Positions 1-5,961 of a stretch of DNA of 6,781 nt are shown piece by piece (the first letter of the stretch is position 1; every line of letters starts with the position of its first letter). The stretch covers positions 1-6,781 of the forward strand of contig PXYR01000093.1 in assembly GCA_003023665.1 (NCBI GenBank), written 5' to 3'. The stretch comes from Bacteroidota bacterium (lineage in GTDB: Bacteria; Bacteroidota; Bacteroidia; Flavobacteriales; Schleiferiaceae). The notes under the pieces are model-generated. The model saw nothing but the letters and a program-made list of their open reading frames with translations. It was not told the DNA's origin and did not search any database. The translations under genes were made by a program, and so were the position numbers.

Positions 1-22
1 CAATGCGTATCTAATTGATGAT

Positions 23-343
23 TCATAGGTCCTGATTGTTCAAGTGATCAACTTGTACAAAATCCCATGTTCCTTTTTCATTGCCTACAATTGGGCCAGT
101 AAATCCAATATAGATTTCAGTCACCTTGAACGGGCTTGAATTGAAAGCATCCATAAAGGCCAAGTGCAGCGCAACAAAATAAACCACTTTCATATGGGTT
201 CCTTGAAAACCGTTTTGTTCACCATCATTATACATTGCAACTAATTCTTCTTTAGACAAGAGATTGTATTCCCTCCGGGTGTCTATCATGATTTCCATTA
301 CGCTCTCGGAGATGTTCATGAGCGTATATCCTCTAATTGGCAT
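23..343 (-). CDS. Hypothetical protein, 106 aa (or 98 aa from an internal ATG)
   Basis: I do not recognise this protein. It is a small soluble-looking polypeptide with no signal peptide and no clear membrane segment. An acidic N-terminal half (SKEELVAMYNDGEQNGFQG) leads into a hydrophobic helix-like stretch (VVYFVALHLAFMDAF), then a possible beta-rich end (EIYIGFTGPIVG, TWDFVQVDHL). Two starts are possible: ATG at 343, or ATG at 319 giving MNISESV. The second is preceded by a purine-rich AGAGGA about nine bases upstream. Upstream of 343 lies AAATTTTG (355-348), a 7/8 match to the Bacteroidota -7 box, again four bases before the ATG, but no convincing -33 element is visible. The gene stands alone, separated by about 290 bases from the outer-membrane protein gene on the same strand. 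Codon use and the lack of a shadowing gene suggest it is real, but function is unknown. Confidence 0.55.
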   Translation of the reverse strand: MPIRGYTLMNISESVMEIMIDTRREYNLLSKEELVAMYNDGEQNGFQGTHMKVVYFVALHLAFMDAFNSSPFKVTEIYIGFTGPIVGNEKGTWDFVQVDHLNNQDL

Positions 344-634
344 AAGTCAAAATTTTATGTGAATACATTATGCATGGCGCCGCAGCCCCAAGTATTTTAC
401 ATCAAGAAAATTTGATTGTCCAATTATTATTTTGGATGGACTCCCGCATCTATTTTACCACCGTGCCTATTGGAAAGATCGGTTGGTACCCTTAAGGGTT
501 CTTAATGCATACTCCAAAGAAACGCAACTACTGTGCGGTTATTATTCACAGCAATAAAAAACCCCAACTCCAGGTACAGAAGTTGGGGTATAGATTCAAT
601 GACTTAAGAGTAGCTATTGAAACGGAATGTTGTA
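344..634. other. Intergenic stretch of about 290 bp
   Basis: No convincing reading frame or tRNA is seen here. Its right part holds the terminator of the outer-membrane protein gene (556-589). Near the middle is a perfect 12-bp palindrome, ACCCTTAAGGGT (488-499), which could be an operator or a short hairpin. The left end must contain the promoter of the small hypothetical gene, for which only a 7/8 match to a -7 box (355-348, minus strand) is visible. The remainder shows nothing recognisable. Confidence 0.5.
556..589 (-). terminator. Rho-independent terminator of the outer-membrane protein gene
   Basis: A perfect 9-bp inverted repeat, ACCCCAACT (561-569) and AGTTGGGGT (581-589), encloses an 11-base loop. 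Read on the minus strand, the stem is followed directly by a T run (560-556). It lies about 46 bases past the stop codon at 635, the expected place for the end of that transcript. Confidence 0.85.
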
Positions 635-1129
635 TTAAAATCGGTAACCAAAATTGAAGCCGCTAATGAATTCTGCTGGAGCCCAATAACTACCGGGAAC
701 TTCTTCCCATACAATGCGTCCGCCTCCAATGAAGGCATCTATGGTGATCTTATCATTATAAATGTATTTATAACCTACGGTAAAACCTAAAGAGAGAATA
801 TCCCTACTATTCTGTCTATAAGTCATAGGTATATAGCGTGAGGCTACACCAAGGAATACACCCTTATCTTCATAACGATTGTGGTATTTCCGAATCCCAA
901 CGGATAGTCCACCGTCCCTATCTGTATACATCCAATCTTTAAAGTCTGGAGTATTGTACCAGGCACTCGCTAAAACTGTGGTAGATGGGTAATCTTGTAG
1001 CTGAAATTCTGCGGTAACATTATAAGCACCCATAATAACACCAAATGGATTGGTTTTCAATTCAACCTTTTGCGCTTGAACAGTAATTGCTGTTATTAGT
1101 ACTATTAGTGTTGCTACTGTCTTTTTCAT
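635..1129 (-). CDS. Small outer-membrane beta-barrel protein, DUF3575-like, 164 aa
   Basis: This is a predicted outer-membrane protein of unknown role. The chosen start is the ATG at 1129, because it opens directly on a signal peptide (MKKTVATLIVLITAITVQA, then Q); the frame is open upstream to 1177, but the extra 16 residues would bury the signal. The mature part begins VELKTNPFGVIMGAYNVTAEF, close to the KxNPLGxxxGxxxxxYE pattern I associate with DUF3575 proteins of Bacteroidota. It continues as alternating beta strands rich in glycine and aromatics (GGLSVGIRKYH, LSLGFTVGYKYIY, DAFIGGGRIVW) and ends FNFGYRF. A C-terminal phenylalanine is the usual barrel-assembly signal. A terminator follows it and another lies upstream, so it is probably a single-gene transcript. 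The family assignment is from memory of motifs; the barrel and export calls are firmer. Confidence 0.75.
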   Translation of the reverse strand: MKKTVATLIVLITAITVQAQKVELKTNPFGVIMGAYNVTAEFQLQDYPSTTVLASAWYNTPDFKDWMYTDRDGGLSVGIRKYHNRYEDKGVFLGVASRYIPMTYRQNSRDILSLGFTVGYKYIYNDKITIDAFIGGGRIVWEEVPGSYWAPAEFISGFNFGYRF

Positions 1130-1192
1130 AACAAATTGTGTTTTGATTTTTGAATACTGCAATGTCCATCGTTTCACAAGCCCTCAGAAAAT

Positions 1193-1228
1193 AAAAAATC
1201 CCTAAATCGAACCGAAATAGGGATTTTT
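1193..1228 (-). terminator. Symmetrical rho-independent terminator after rny
   Basis: An 11-bp inverted repeat, AAAAATCCCTA (1194-1204) with TAGGGATTTTT (1218-1228), contains an inner TCG/CGA pair (1207-1209, 1213-1215). On the minus strand the stem runs into six T's (1198-1193). It lies about 60 bases past the rny stop and upstream of the outer-membrane protein gene, so it separates the two. The A and T tracts flank both sides, so it could also stop plus-strand transcription. Confidence 0.85.
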
Positions 1229-1230
1229 AA

Positions 1231-1284
1231 GCTCATAAAATGAGCGACTTTACATTAATTGTCTCTTTTATGAATCAAAAAGAG
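1231..1284. repeat. Two further inverted repeats between the rny stop and its terminator
   Basis: GCTCAT (1231-1236) pairs with ATGAGC (1240-1245) around an AAA loop. CTCTTTT (1263-1269) pairs with AAAAGAG (1278-1284), starting within three bases of the rny stop codon. Neither is followed by a clear T run on the minus strand. They may protect the 3' end of the rny mRNA or act as part of a tandem terminator; that role is inferred. Confidence 0.5.
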
Positions 1285-1286
1285 CT

Positions 1287-2822
1287 TTACTTCGCCACAT
1301 TCACTGAACGAAGCTCACGAATCACCGTGACACGGACTTGGCCCGGGTAGGTCATCTCCGTTTGAATCTTTTGAGAAATATCGTAGGAGATCTGTGCAGC
1401 CATGGCGTCTGTCACTTTCTCACTCTCCACCATCACACGAAGCTCACGACCTGCCTGGATGGCGTATGCTTTGGTGACACCGTCAAAGTCGTACGCTAGG
1501 TTTTCTAGATCCTTTAAGCGTTGAATATAGCTATCTGCTACCATTCGTCTTGCGCCAGGACGCGCACCTGAAATAGCATCACATACCTGCACAATAGGCG
1601 ACATCATGGACGTCATCTCAATTTCATCGTGGTGCGCACCAATGGCATTACATACATCTGGCTTCTCTCCATACTTTTCTGCCCACTGCATGCCCAATAA
1701 AGCATGCGGCAAGTCCGTTTCTTCATGAGGTACTTTTCCTATATCATGTAAAAGTCCTGCGCGCTTGGCGAGTTTTGGATTTAAGCCCAATTCAGAAGCC
1801 ATGATAGCACATAAATTAGCTACCTCACGGGAGTGCTGCAGCAAATTTTGTCCATAAGAACTGCGGTACTTCATACGCCCTACGGTCTTAATTAATTCCG
1901 GATGTAACCCATGAATACCAAGATCTATAGCCGTACGCTTACCCGTCTGCACAATCTCCTCCTCTATCTGCTTGCGCGTCTTTGCCACTACCTCCTCTAC
2001 ACGAGCAGGGTGAATACGTCCGTCACTGACTAATTTGTGCATGGACAATCTTGCGATCTCCCTGCGAACAGGATCAAAACAACTCAAAAGAATAGCTTCC
2101 GGCGTATCATCAACAATAATCTCTACACCAGTCGCGGCCTCAATGGCTCGGATATTTCTTCCCTCACGACCAATGATTTTACCCTTGATATCATCATTTT
2201 CAATATTGAAAACGCTCACAGCGTTTTCAATGGCACTTTCCGTGGCCACACGCTGAATACTTTGAATAACAATCTTCTTGGCCTCTTGAGAAGCGGTTAA
2301 ATTCGCTTCCTCCATAGCGTTCTGAATGTGCGCTTGCGCATCCAACTTTGCCTTGTCCTTTAACGCCTGAATCATCTGCTCTTTGGCTTCTTCTTCAGTC
2401 ATTCCAGTCATAGCCTCCAATTCCGCAATTTGCTTGTTCTTTAGCTTTTCAACCTCCTTGGTTTTTGCCTCTAGAGACTCACGCTTTTTAGCAAGTGTTT
2501 CCTTGGTGCGCTCTAAATCACGCTGCTCGCGTTTAAAATCCTGAATGCTCTTCTTGAGACGTTCATCCTTCTCACGGAAGGAATTTTGGCGTTGTGCCAA
2601 CTGTTGATCGCGCTTATTTACGGCGCGCTCATGCTCCTCTTTTAGGTTCAAAAATTTCTCTTTGGCCTTAAGGATGCGGTCTTTCTTGATTTGCTCAGCC
2701 TCTTTTTTGGCCTCTGCAATCATCAATGCCCCTTTCTTTTTCAGGGCATTCTGCCACAATGCATATCCCAATCCTATTCCTAGGACCAGTCCAATCACTG
2801 CAGCTACAATTTCTATTACCAT
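1287..2822 (-). CDS. rny: Ribonuclease Y, 511 aa
   Basis: Ribonuclease Y is a membrane-anchored endoribonuclease that starts mRNA turnover and processes RNAs. The protein is full length (Bacillus subtilis RNase Y is about 520 aa). Domains in order: an N-terminal membrane helix (about residues 3-24); a long, highly charged coiled coil (about 30-200); a KH RNA-binding domain (about 205-270) with the GxxG loop G218-R-E-G221; and an HD metal-dependent phosphohydrolase domain (about 325-420). Expected catalytic residues are present: H330, the H359-D360 pair in LLHDIGK, H397-H398-D399 and D415. The conserved C-terminal signature PGQVRVTVIRE is intact. The ATG at 2822 gives the correct membrane anchor. 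The gene starts only 23 bases after the T run ending the 6S-like RNA, so a separate promoter is hard to place; it may depend on read-through from the zapA side or on a promoter inside the RNA gene. Confidence 0.97.
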   Translation of the reverse strand: MVIEIVAAVIGLVLGIGLGYALWQNALKKKGALMIAEAKKEAEQIKKDRILKAKEKFLNLKEEHERAVNKRDQQLAQRQNSFREKDERLKKSIQDFKREQRDLERTKETLAKKRESLEAKTKEVEKLKNKQIAELEAMTGMTEEEAKEQMIQALKDKAKLDAQAHIQNAMEEANLTASQEAKKIVIQSIQRVATESAIENAVSVFNIENDDIKGKIIGREGRNIRAIEAATGVEIIVDDTPEAILLSCFDPVRREIARLSMHKLVSDGRIHPARVEEVVAKTRKQIEEEIVQTGKRTAIDLGIHGLHPELIKTVGRMKYRSSYGQNLLQHSREVANLCAIMASELGLNPKLAKRAGLLHDIGKVPHEETDLPHALLGMQWAEKYGEKPDVCNAIGAHHDEIEMTSMMSPIVQVCDAISGARPGARRMVADSYIQRLKDLENLAYDFDGVTKAYAIQAGRELRVMVESEKVTDAMAAQISYDISQKIQTEMTYPGQVRVTVIRELRSVNVAK

Positions 2823-2845
2823 ATCACAAATGGTTAGTAGTTCTT

Positions 2846-2868
2846 AAAAAAACCCACACCTACTGCGG
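2846..2868 (-). terminator. Terminator at the 3' end of the 6S-like RNA
   Basis: On the minus strand GTGTGGG is followed by seven T's (2852-2846). The stem can form in two ways: long-range with CCCACAC at the 5' end of the RNA, or locally as CCGCA (2868-2864) with TGTGG (2858-2854) including one G-T pair. The local stem is weak, so termination may be partial and leave some read-through into rny. Confidence 0.55.
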
Positions 2869-3034
2869 CTGTTGTCTAAACTCCTAATAATCAGGATCTG
2901 TACCTACCTGGGCGCCTTGACCTTCCACTGGAGCGAACTCTCCTTAAAAAGGATTGCGGCCTGCTCGTAACGCTCAGAGCTAGGTTCATTACAACGTGCT
3001 CGTTGAGTTTGACACAAAAAACAGCAAGTGTGGG
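2846..3034 (-). ncRNA. ssrS: Probable 6S RNA (6S-Flavo type), about 185 nt
   Basis: 6S RNA binds RNA polymerase holoenzyme by mimicking an open promoter. Between zapA and rny the minus strand folds into one long rod. Closing helix: CCCACAC (3034-3028) with GTGTGGG (2859-2853). Second: GCTGTT (3025-3020) with AACAGC (2873-2868). Third: GTCAAACTC (3013-3005) with GAGTTTAGAC (2883-2874), one bulged A. A large bubble of 17 (3004-2988) against 16 bases (2899-2884) follows. The apical arm pairs GAACCTA (2987-2981) with TAGGTAC (2906-2900) and CTGAGCG (2977-2971) with CGCCCAG (2914-2908), each with one mismatch. Local hairpins cap the tip, including GAG-TTCG-CTC (2940-2931). A seven-T run (2852-2846) ends it. 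A rod with a large central bubble next to zapA is the 6S hallmark; E. coli ssrS also follows zapA. The exact 5' end is uncertain. A 7/8 -7 box, TAAGTTTC (3041-3034), overlaps the closing helix, so the RNA may instead be processed from the zapA transcript. I could not run the covariance model. Confidence 0.82.
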
Positions 3035-3038
3035 AAAC

Positions 3039-3335
3039 TTATCCGTCCTGTAGCGCTGCATCCAATGCAACTTCTACCTCAGCAAGCGCTTTGCTTGCCT
3101 GGGACTGAACGTCTTGAGATTGTTGTGAGGCCAATTCTGCTCGTGATGCCAATTGCAAGGCACACATGCTGAGTACATCCTGCTTATCCTGCACTGCGTA
3201 TCGCTCTTCAAAGCGTACTACAGCATCATTAATAGTTTTTACGGCACTCCGGATTTGCTCTTCCTCTTCCCTTTTTATGGTTAAAGGATAAGTTCTTCCT
3301 GCTATGGTCACTTTTATTTTTAGTGTCTCGCTCAC
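3039..3335 (-). CDS. zapA: Cell division protein ZapA, 98 aa
   Basis: ZapA binds FtsZ and bundles its filaments at the division ring. The N-terminal segment LKIKVTIAGRTYPLTIKREEEEQIRSAVKTIND matches the family pattern xxxVxIxGxxYxLxxxxxEExxxxxxAxxIN. It is followed by a coiled-coil tail rich in Ala, Gln and Glu. No ATG lies at the 5' end. The frame offers GTG at 3347 (MPNLVSETLK) and GTG at 3335 (MSETLKIKV). I prefer 3335, because ZapA proteins usually begin only a few residues before the first strand, and it leaves a 4-bp gap after the upstream stop; the longer form would overlap that gene by 8 bp and be 102 aa. It lies in a tight pair with the coiled-coil gene upstream and is followed by the 6S-like RNA, the order also seen for zapA and ssrS in E. 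coli. Confidence 0.9.
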   Translation of the reverse strand: MSETLKIKVTIAGRTYPLTIKREEEEQIRSAVKTINDAVVRFEERYAVQDKQDVLSMCALQLASRAELASQQSQDVQSQASKALAEVEVALDAALQDG

Positions 3336-3339
3336 GAGA

Positions 3340-3636
3340 TTAGGCACTTAACAATTTCATACAACGGTCAATTTCCCGTATTAATTCCGCAATTTTCTCC
3401 TCACCATAGCTGTCCCGCGCGGGCGAACCACTTTGGACAGTCATTGCGAGATTGCGTTGCTGTAACTGCTCCTGAAAATCTGCATGTTCCACTTGCAAGG
3501 CTGATAGTACTTCCTGCAAATGCGCCACTTGATCTTCTAATTCACCTATTCTAGTTTTCAGAGCACCATTGACTTCAACCACTTTTGCAGCCTTTGAAAC
3601 AACTCGCTCTATTTGAAAACTTAAGTCAGATGACAT
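3340..3636 (-). CDS. Small coiled-coil protein upstream of zapA, possibly a division-ring partner, 98 aa
   Basis: The first 65 or so residues form a near-continuous coiled coil with heptad-like leucines and valines (VNGALKTRIGELEDQVAHLQEVLSALQ). A Gly/Ser/Pro break at about 70-75 separates it from a conserved-looking tail, KIAELIREIDRCMKLLSA. There is no signal peptide or membrane segment, so it is cytoplasmic. It is the first gene of the zapA operon, with the stop codon 4 bp before the preferred zapA start. Size, coiled-coil architecture and coupling to zapA suggest a ZapB-like partner that bridges ZapA; this rests on context rather than recognisable ZapB sequence. The ATG at 3636 has a perfect -7 box 16 bases upstream. 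Confidence 0.85.
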   Translation of the reverse strand: MSSDLSFQIERVVSKAAKVVEVNGALKTRIGELEDQVAHLQEVLSALQVEHADFQEQLQQRNLAMTVQSGSPARDSYGEEKIAELIREIDRCMKLLSA

Positions 3637-3645
3637 AGGAATCAG

Positions 3646-3675
3646 TTTCCCTCAAAGATACCATTTGTACCTTTG
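3646..3675 (+). promoter_or_regulatory. Promoter of the M23 peptidase operon, leaderless type
   Basis: TACCTTTG (3668-3675) matches the Bacteroidota -7 consensus TAnnTTTG exactly. TTTC (3646-3649) lies 18 bases upstream as a one-mismatch -33 element. The box ends four bases before the ATG at 3680, so transcription should begin at or within a few bases of the start codon. It overlaps the span of the divergent minus-strand promoter (3653-3660). Confidence 0.7.
3653..3660 (-). promoter_or_regulatory. -7 promoter box of the coiled-coil/zapA operon
   Basis: The minus strand reads TATCTTTG, a perfect match to the Bacteroidota -7 consensus TAnnTTTG. It ends 16 bases before the ATG at 3636, predicting a leader of about 10-14 nt. 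A clear TTTG at -33 is not seen; TTTTCTG (3689-3683) lies at a somewhat long distance (22 bases). Confidence 0.65.
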
Positions 3676-3679
3676 CACT

Positions 3680-5320
3680 ATGCAGAAAATTTTCCCTTTC
3701 ATCGGTTTTTTGTTAACCCTTAACATTGCCAATGCCCAAAAATTTGAACCCAGTGCGCCTTTGGACATCCCCCTAATCTTGAGTGGAACTTTCGCAGAAT
3801 TACGCGGCAACCACTTCCACGGAGGGATTGACATCAAAACCCAAGGACGCAGTGGTCTTAAAGTAAGCGCCGTAGCAGATGGGTATGTGAGCAGAATTTC
3901 TGTGAGTCCCTACGGGTATGGAAACGCGCTTTATCTGCGACACCCGGAAGGTTATACCACAGTTTACGGCCATTTGAATGCGTTCTACCCTGAGTTGGAA
4001 CAATGGATAGAAGAGCAGTTACGCGACCGCAGCAAAAACAACGGCAACCTCTACCCTAATGCAAATCAATTTCCAGTGTCCCGTGGCCAATTGGTTGCCT
4101 TCAGTGGCAATACAGGAGGATCTTTTGGACCACATCTGCACTTTGAGATTAGAGACACCAAAACAGAAGAACCGCTCAACCCTTTAGAATTTGGAATACA
4201 AGTCAAAGACACCAGAAAGCCTGACCTAAGAGGGCTCATGTGGACAGACCGTGACTTTGGGGATTACGGCACATTTAAAGAGGGAGATACCGTAGAAATG
4301 TACAGCACCAAGGGTTTTGATGTTTTCACCACAGATAAACAAGACGGCGCCAATAACAACAATGGCGTCTACTTGATAGAAGCATCTGCAAACGGACAGG
4401 TATTCTTTACGGCACATTACAATAGAATCAACTTCAATACTTCACGATTCATTAATGCGCACATTAATTATCCTAGATATGCGACTCAGCGTGTGCGCTA
4501 CACTAGACTTTACGAATTAGAAAACAACCCGCTGAAAATCACCAATACCTACCCCATAATGAACCCCTCCTTTCAAGCCTCCAAAGGTTGGATCTCAGTG
4601 GCAGTAGACAGTATTGTTCAAGTAGATGTAAGCATCTTGGATTATGAGAAAAACCAGCGCAACCTAACTTTTTACCTGAGAGGTTCCGCAGTATTGGACG
4701 ATTATTCTAGAGCTGAAACCTTGGATTGGCAGCGGGATAATGATTTGGCAATTGGCCCCATAAAAGTTCACATTCCTTCCGGGGCATTGTACAATACGGA
4801 TGAATTCAACCTATTTAAAAAAGGGGACAATACTTATGTAATTGGGGAAGCCTATGTTCCCTTGCAGAAGCACATGACCTTAAGCTGGGAATTAGACAGC
4901 GTGAAGCAAAGAAAACAGGGCTGGTTTGTCTGGGAGTACGACAATAGAGGAAAGAAAAGTGCCATCACCGGAGAGCGAAAAGATGCTGTTTTGGAGATAA
5001 AAACGCGTAGTACCGGTTCCTACCAACTAGACCAAGACCTCAAAAAGCCGGAAGTCCGAATCGTCAAAAACACTCCTTCTCTGCGCAGTAACAGCAGCTT
5101 TAAGGAAATTCAAGTACATGCAGCAGACGACAAAACCGGTATTGACCGTTATAGTGCCAGAATTGATGGTTCATTTGCCCGGATTGACTTTGACTATAAA
5201 AAGGAGTTGTTAAAAGTGATTATACCCAAGGAATTAGCCGCAGGAAACCATAATTTGCGAATTGTTGTTATTGACGGTGTAGGTAACACTACCGTTAAAG
5301 AATATGCCATTACACTATGA
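3680..5320 (+). CDS. Secreted M23 family metallopeptidase (LytM-like), 546 aa
   Basis: A zinc peptidase predicted to cut peptide cross-bridges in peptidoglycan, exported to the periplasm or cell surface. A signal peptide covers residues 1-19 (ending NIANA, then Q20). The M23 domain lies at about 35-175, with all expected residues: H47 and D51 in HGGID, H98 in YGHL, and H152 and H154 in HLHFE. An acidic helical insert (about 103-120, PELEQWIEEQLRDR) separates strands of the domain. About 370 residues follow, ending in an Ig-like beta module (about 455-546), perhaps for substrate or envelope binding. An in-frame TTG at 3665 would place coding sequence over the -7 box and add MYLCT before the signal, so the ATG at 3680 is chosen. 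Because the zinc ligands are intact it is probably an active enzyme, unlike degenerate EnvC/NlpD-type activators. Its stop overlaps the next start by 4 bp (ATGA). Confidence 0.93.
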   Translation: MQKIFPFIGFLLTLNIANAQKFEPSAPLDIPLILSGTFAELRGNHFHGGIDIKTQGRSGLKVSAVADGYVSRISVSPYGYGNALYLRHPEGYTTVYGHLNAFYPELEQWIEEQLRDRSKNNGNLYPNANQFPVSRGQLVAFSGNTGGSFGPHLHFEIRDTKTEEPLNPLEFGIQVKDTRKPDLRGLMWTDRDFGDYGTFKEGDTVEMYSTKGFDVFTTDKQDGANNNNGVYLIEASANGQVFFTAHYNRINFNTSRFINAHINYPRYATQRVRYTRLYELENNPLKITNTYPIMNPSFQASKGWISVAVDSIVQVDVSILDYEKNQRNLTFYLRGSAVLDDYSRAETLDWQRDNDLAIGPIKVHIPSGALYNTDEFNLFKKGDNTYVIGEAYVPLQKHMTLSWELDSVKQRKQGWFVWEYDNRGKKSAITGERKDAVLEIKTRSTGSYQLDQDLKKPEVRIVKNTPSLRSNSSFKEIQVHAADDKTGIDRYSARIDGSFARIDFDYKKELLKVIIPKELAAGNHNLRIVVIDGVGNTTVKEYAITL

Positions 5321-5958
5321 GAATAGCTGCATTAGTTTTTTGTCTTTCATTACTTTCTTCTAGCCTATATAGTCAGGAGAAAAAGCCTATACAATTGCAC
5401 GGTATAGTAGTCTCTAATGACAGCTTAAAGCAATTGCTACCAAACGTTCAAATTCTTGTGAAAAGCAGAGGCCAAATGACCATAAGTGATCTTGACGGAT
5501 TCTTCTCTGTAGTAGCTATGCCAGGAGACACCCTGTTTTTCCAACACATTGGCTTCAAATTACAGAAGTTTTGGGTGGCAGATACCCTAGAAGGAGATGA
5601 ATTCTTATCCAGAGTGGTCCTTGAATGGGACACAGAATTACTTGATCCAGTAATAGTCTATCCTTGGCCTTCTAAAGAAAATTTCAAAGAAGAATTCTTA
5701 GCCATGGAAGTGCAGACCAATGAGATGGATATAGCTCAGCGAAACCTTGCTTTAGACGAACTGCGCCAACGTGCTGCTGCAATGGGTTATGATGCCTCTG
5801 AAATGCAAGATTATCTGATTACCATGCAGAATCAGCAACTCTATAATGAAGGCCGTGTGTACGGGAATGGCATGAATGCAACAGGCGCTTCAGCTATTTT
5901 AGGAGCTCTTTCCAATCCATTTGCATGGCAGCAACTCTTCCAAAGTTTGAAGCGCTAA
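5317..5958 (+). CDS. CarboxypepD_reg-like domain envelope protein, 213 aa
   Basis: An exported protein of unknown exact role. Residues 1-19 are a signal peptide (ending SSLYS, then Q20). Residues 26-90 form a carboxypeptidase regulatory-like beta-sandwich: LHGIVVSND, LPNVQILVKSRG, TISDLDGFFSV, GDTLFFQHIGF. This is the same fold found at the N-terminus of many Bacteroidota TonB-dependent receptors. The second half (about 105-213) begins LLDPVIVYPWPSKENFKEEFL, a segment I recall as typical of this protein type, then becomes helical and rich in Gln and Met. No lipobox is seen. The start overlaps the peptidase stop as ATGA, implying translational coupling, and the receptor gene begins 3 bp after its stop. 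Context suggests a helper of the receptor or an outer-membrane-associated structural role, but this is inference. Confidence 0.88.
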   Translation: MRIAALVFCLSLLSSSLYSQEKKPIQLHGIVVSNDSLKQLLPNVQILVKSRGQMTISDLDGFFSVVAMPGDTLFFQHIGFKLQKFWVADTLEGDEFLSRVVLEWDTELLDPVIVYPWPSKENFKEEFLAMEVQTNEMDIAQRNLALDELRQRAAAMGYDASEMQDYLITMQNQQLYNEGRVYGNGMNATGASAILGALSNPFAWQQLFQSLKR

Positions 5959-5961
5959 TTG

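Noticed and set aside
1130..1177. Longer start for the outer-membrane protein at 1177
   Set aside because: The extra 16 residues are basic and polar and would bury the signal peptide that starts cleanly at 1129.
2035..2300. Two plus-strand open frames inside rny
   Set aside because: They lie opposite the KH-domain coding region of a clearly real gene, overlap each other, and their translations show no domain or signal.
2662..2847. Plus-strand open frame opposite the rny 5' end
   Set aside because: It is a shadow of the rny anchor and coiled-coil coding sequence; its hydrophobic look is a by-product of the opposite strand.
3665..3679. TTG start extending the peptidase by five residues
   Set aside because: It would make the -7 promoter box part of the coding region and place MYLCT before a normal signal peptide; the ATG at 3680 explains both better.
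3652..4003. Minus-strand open frames opposite the start of the M23 peptidase
   Set aside because: They run through the divergent promoters and the well-supported peptidase domain on the other strand, with no recognisable protein features.
4226..4417. Minus-strand 63-codon open frame within the peptidase gene
   Set aside because: It is antisense to the middle of an intact gene and lacks any supporting feature.
5448..5633. Minus-strand 61-codon open frame within the CarboxypepD_reg-like gene
   Set aside because: It is a shadow of a gene with a signal peptide and a recognisable domain on the plus strand.
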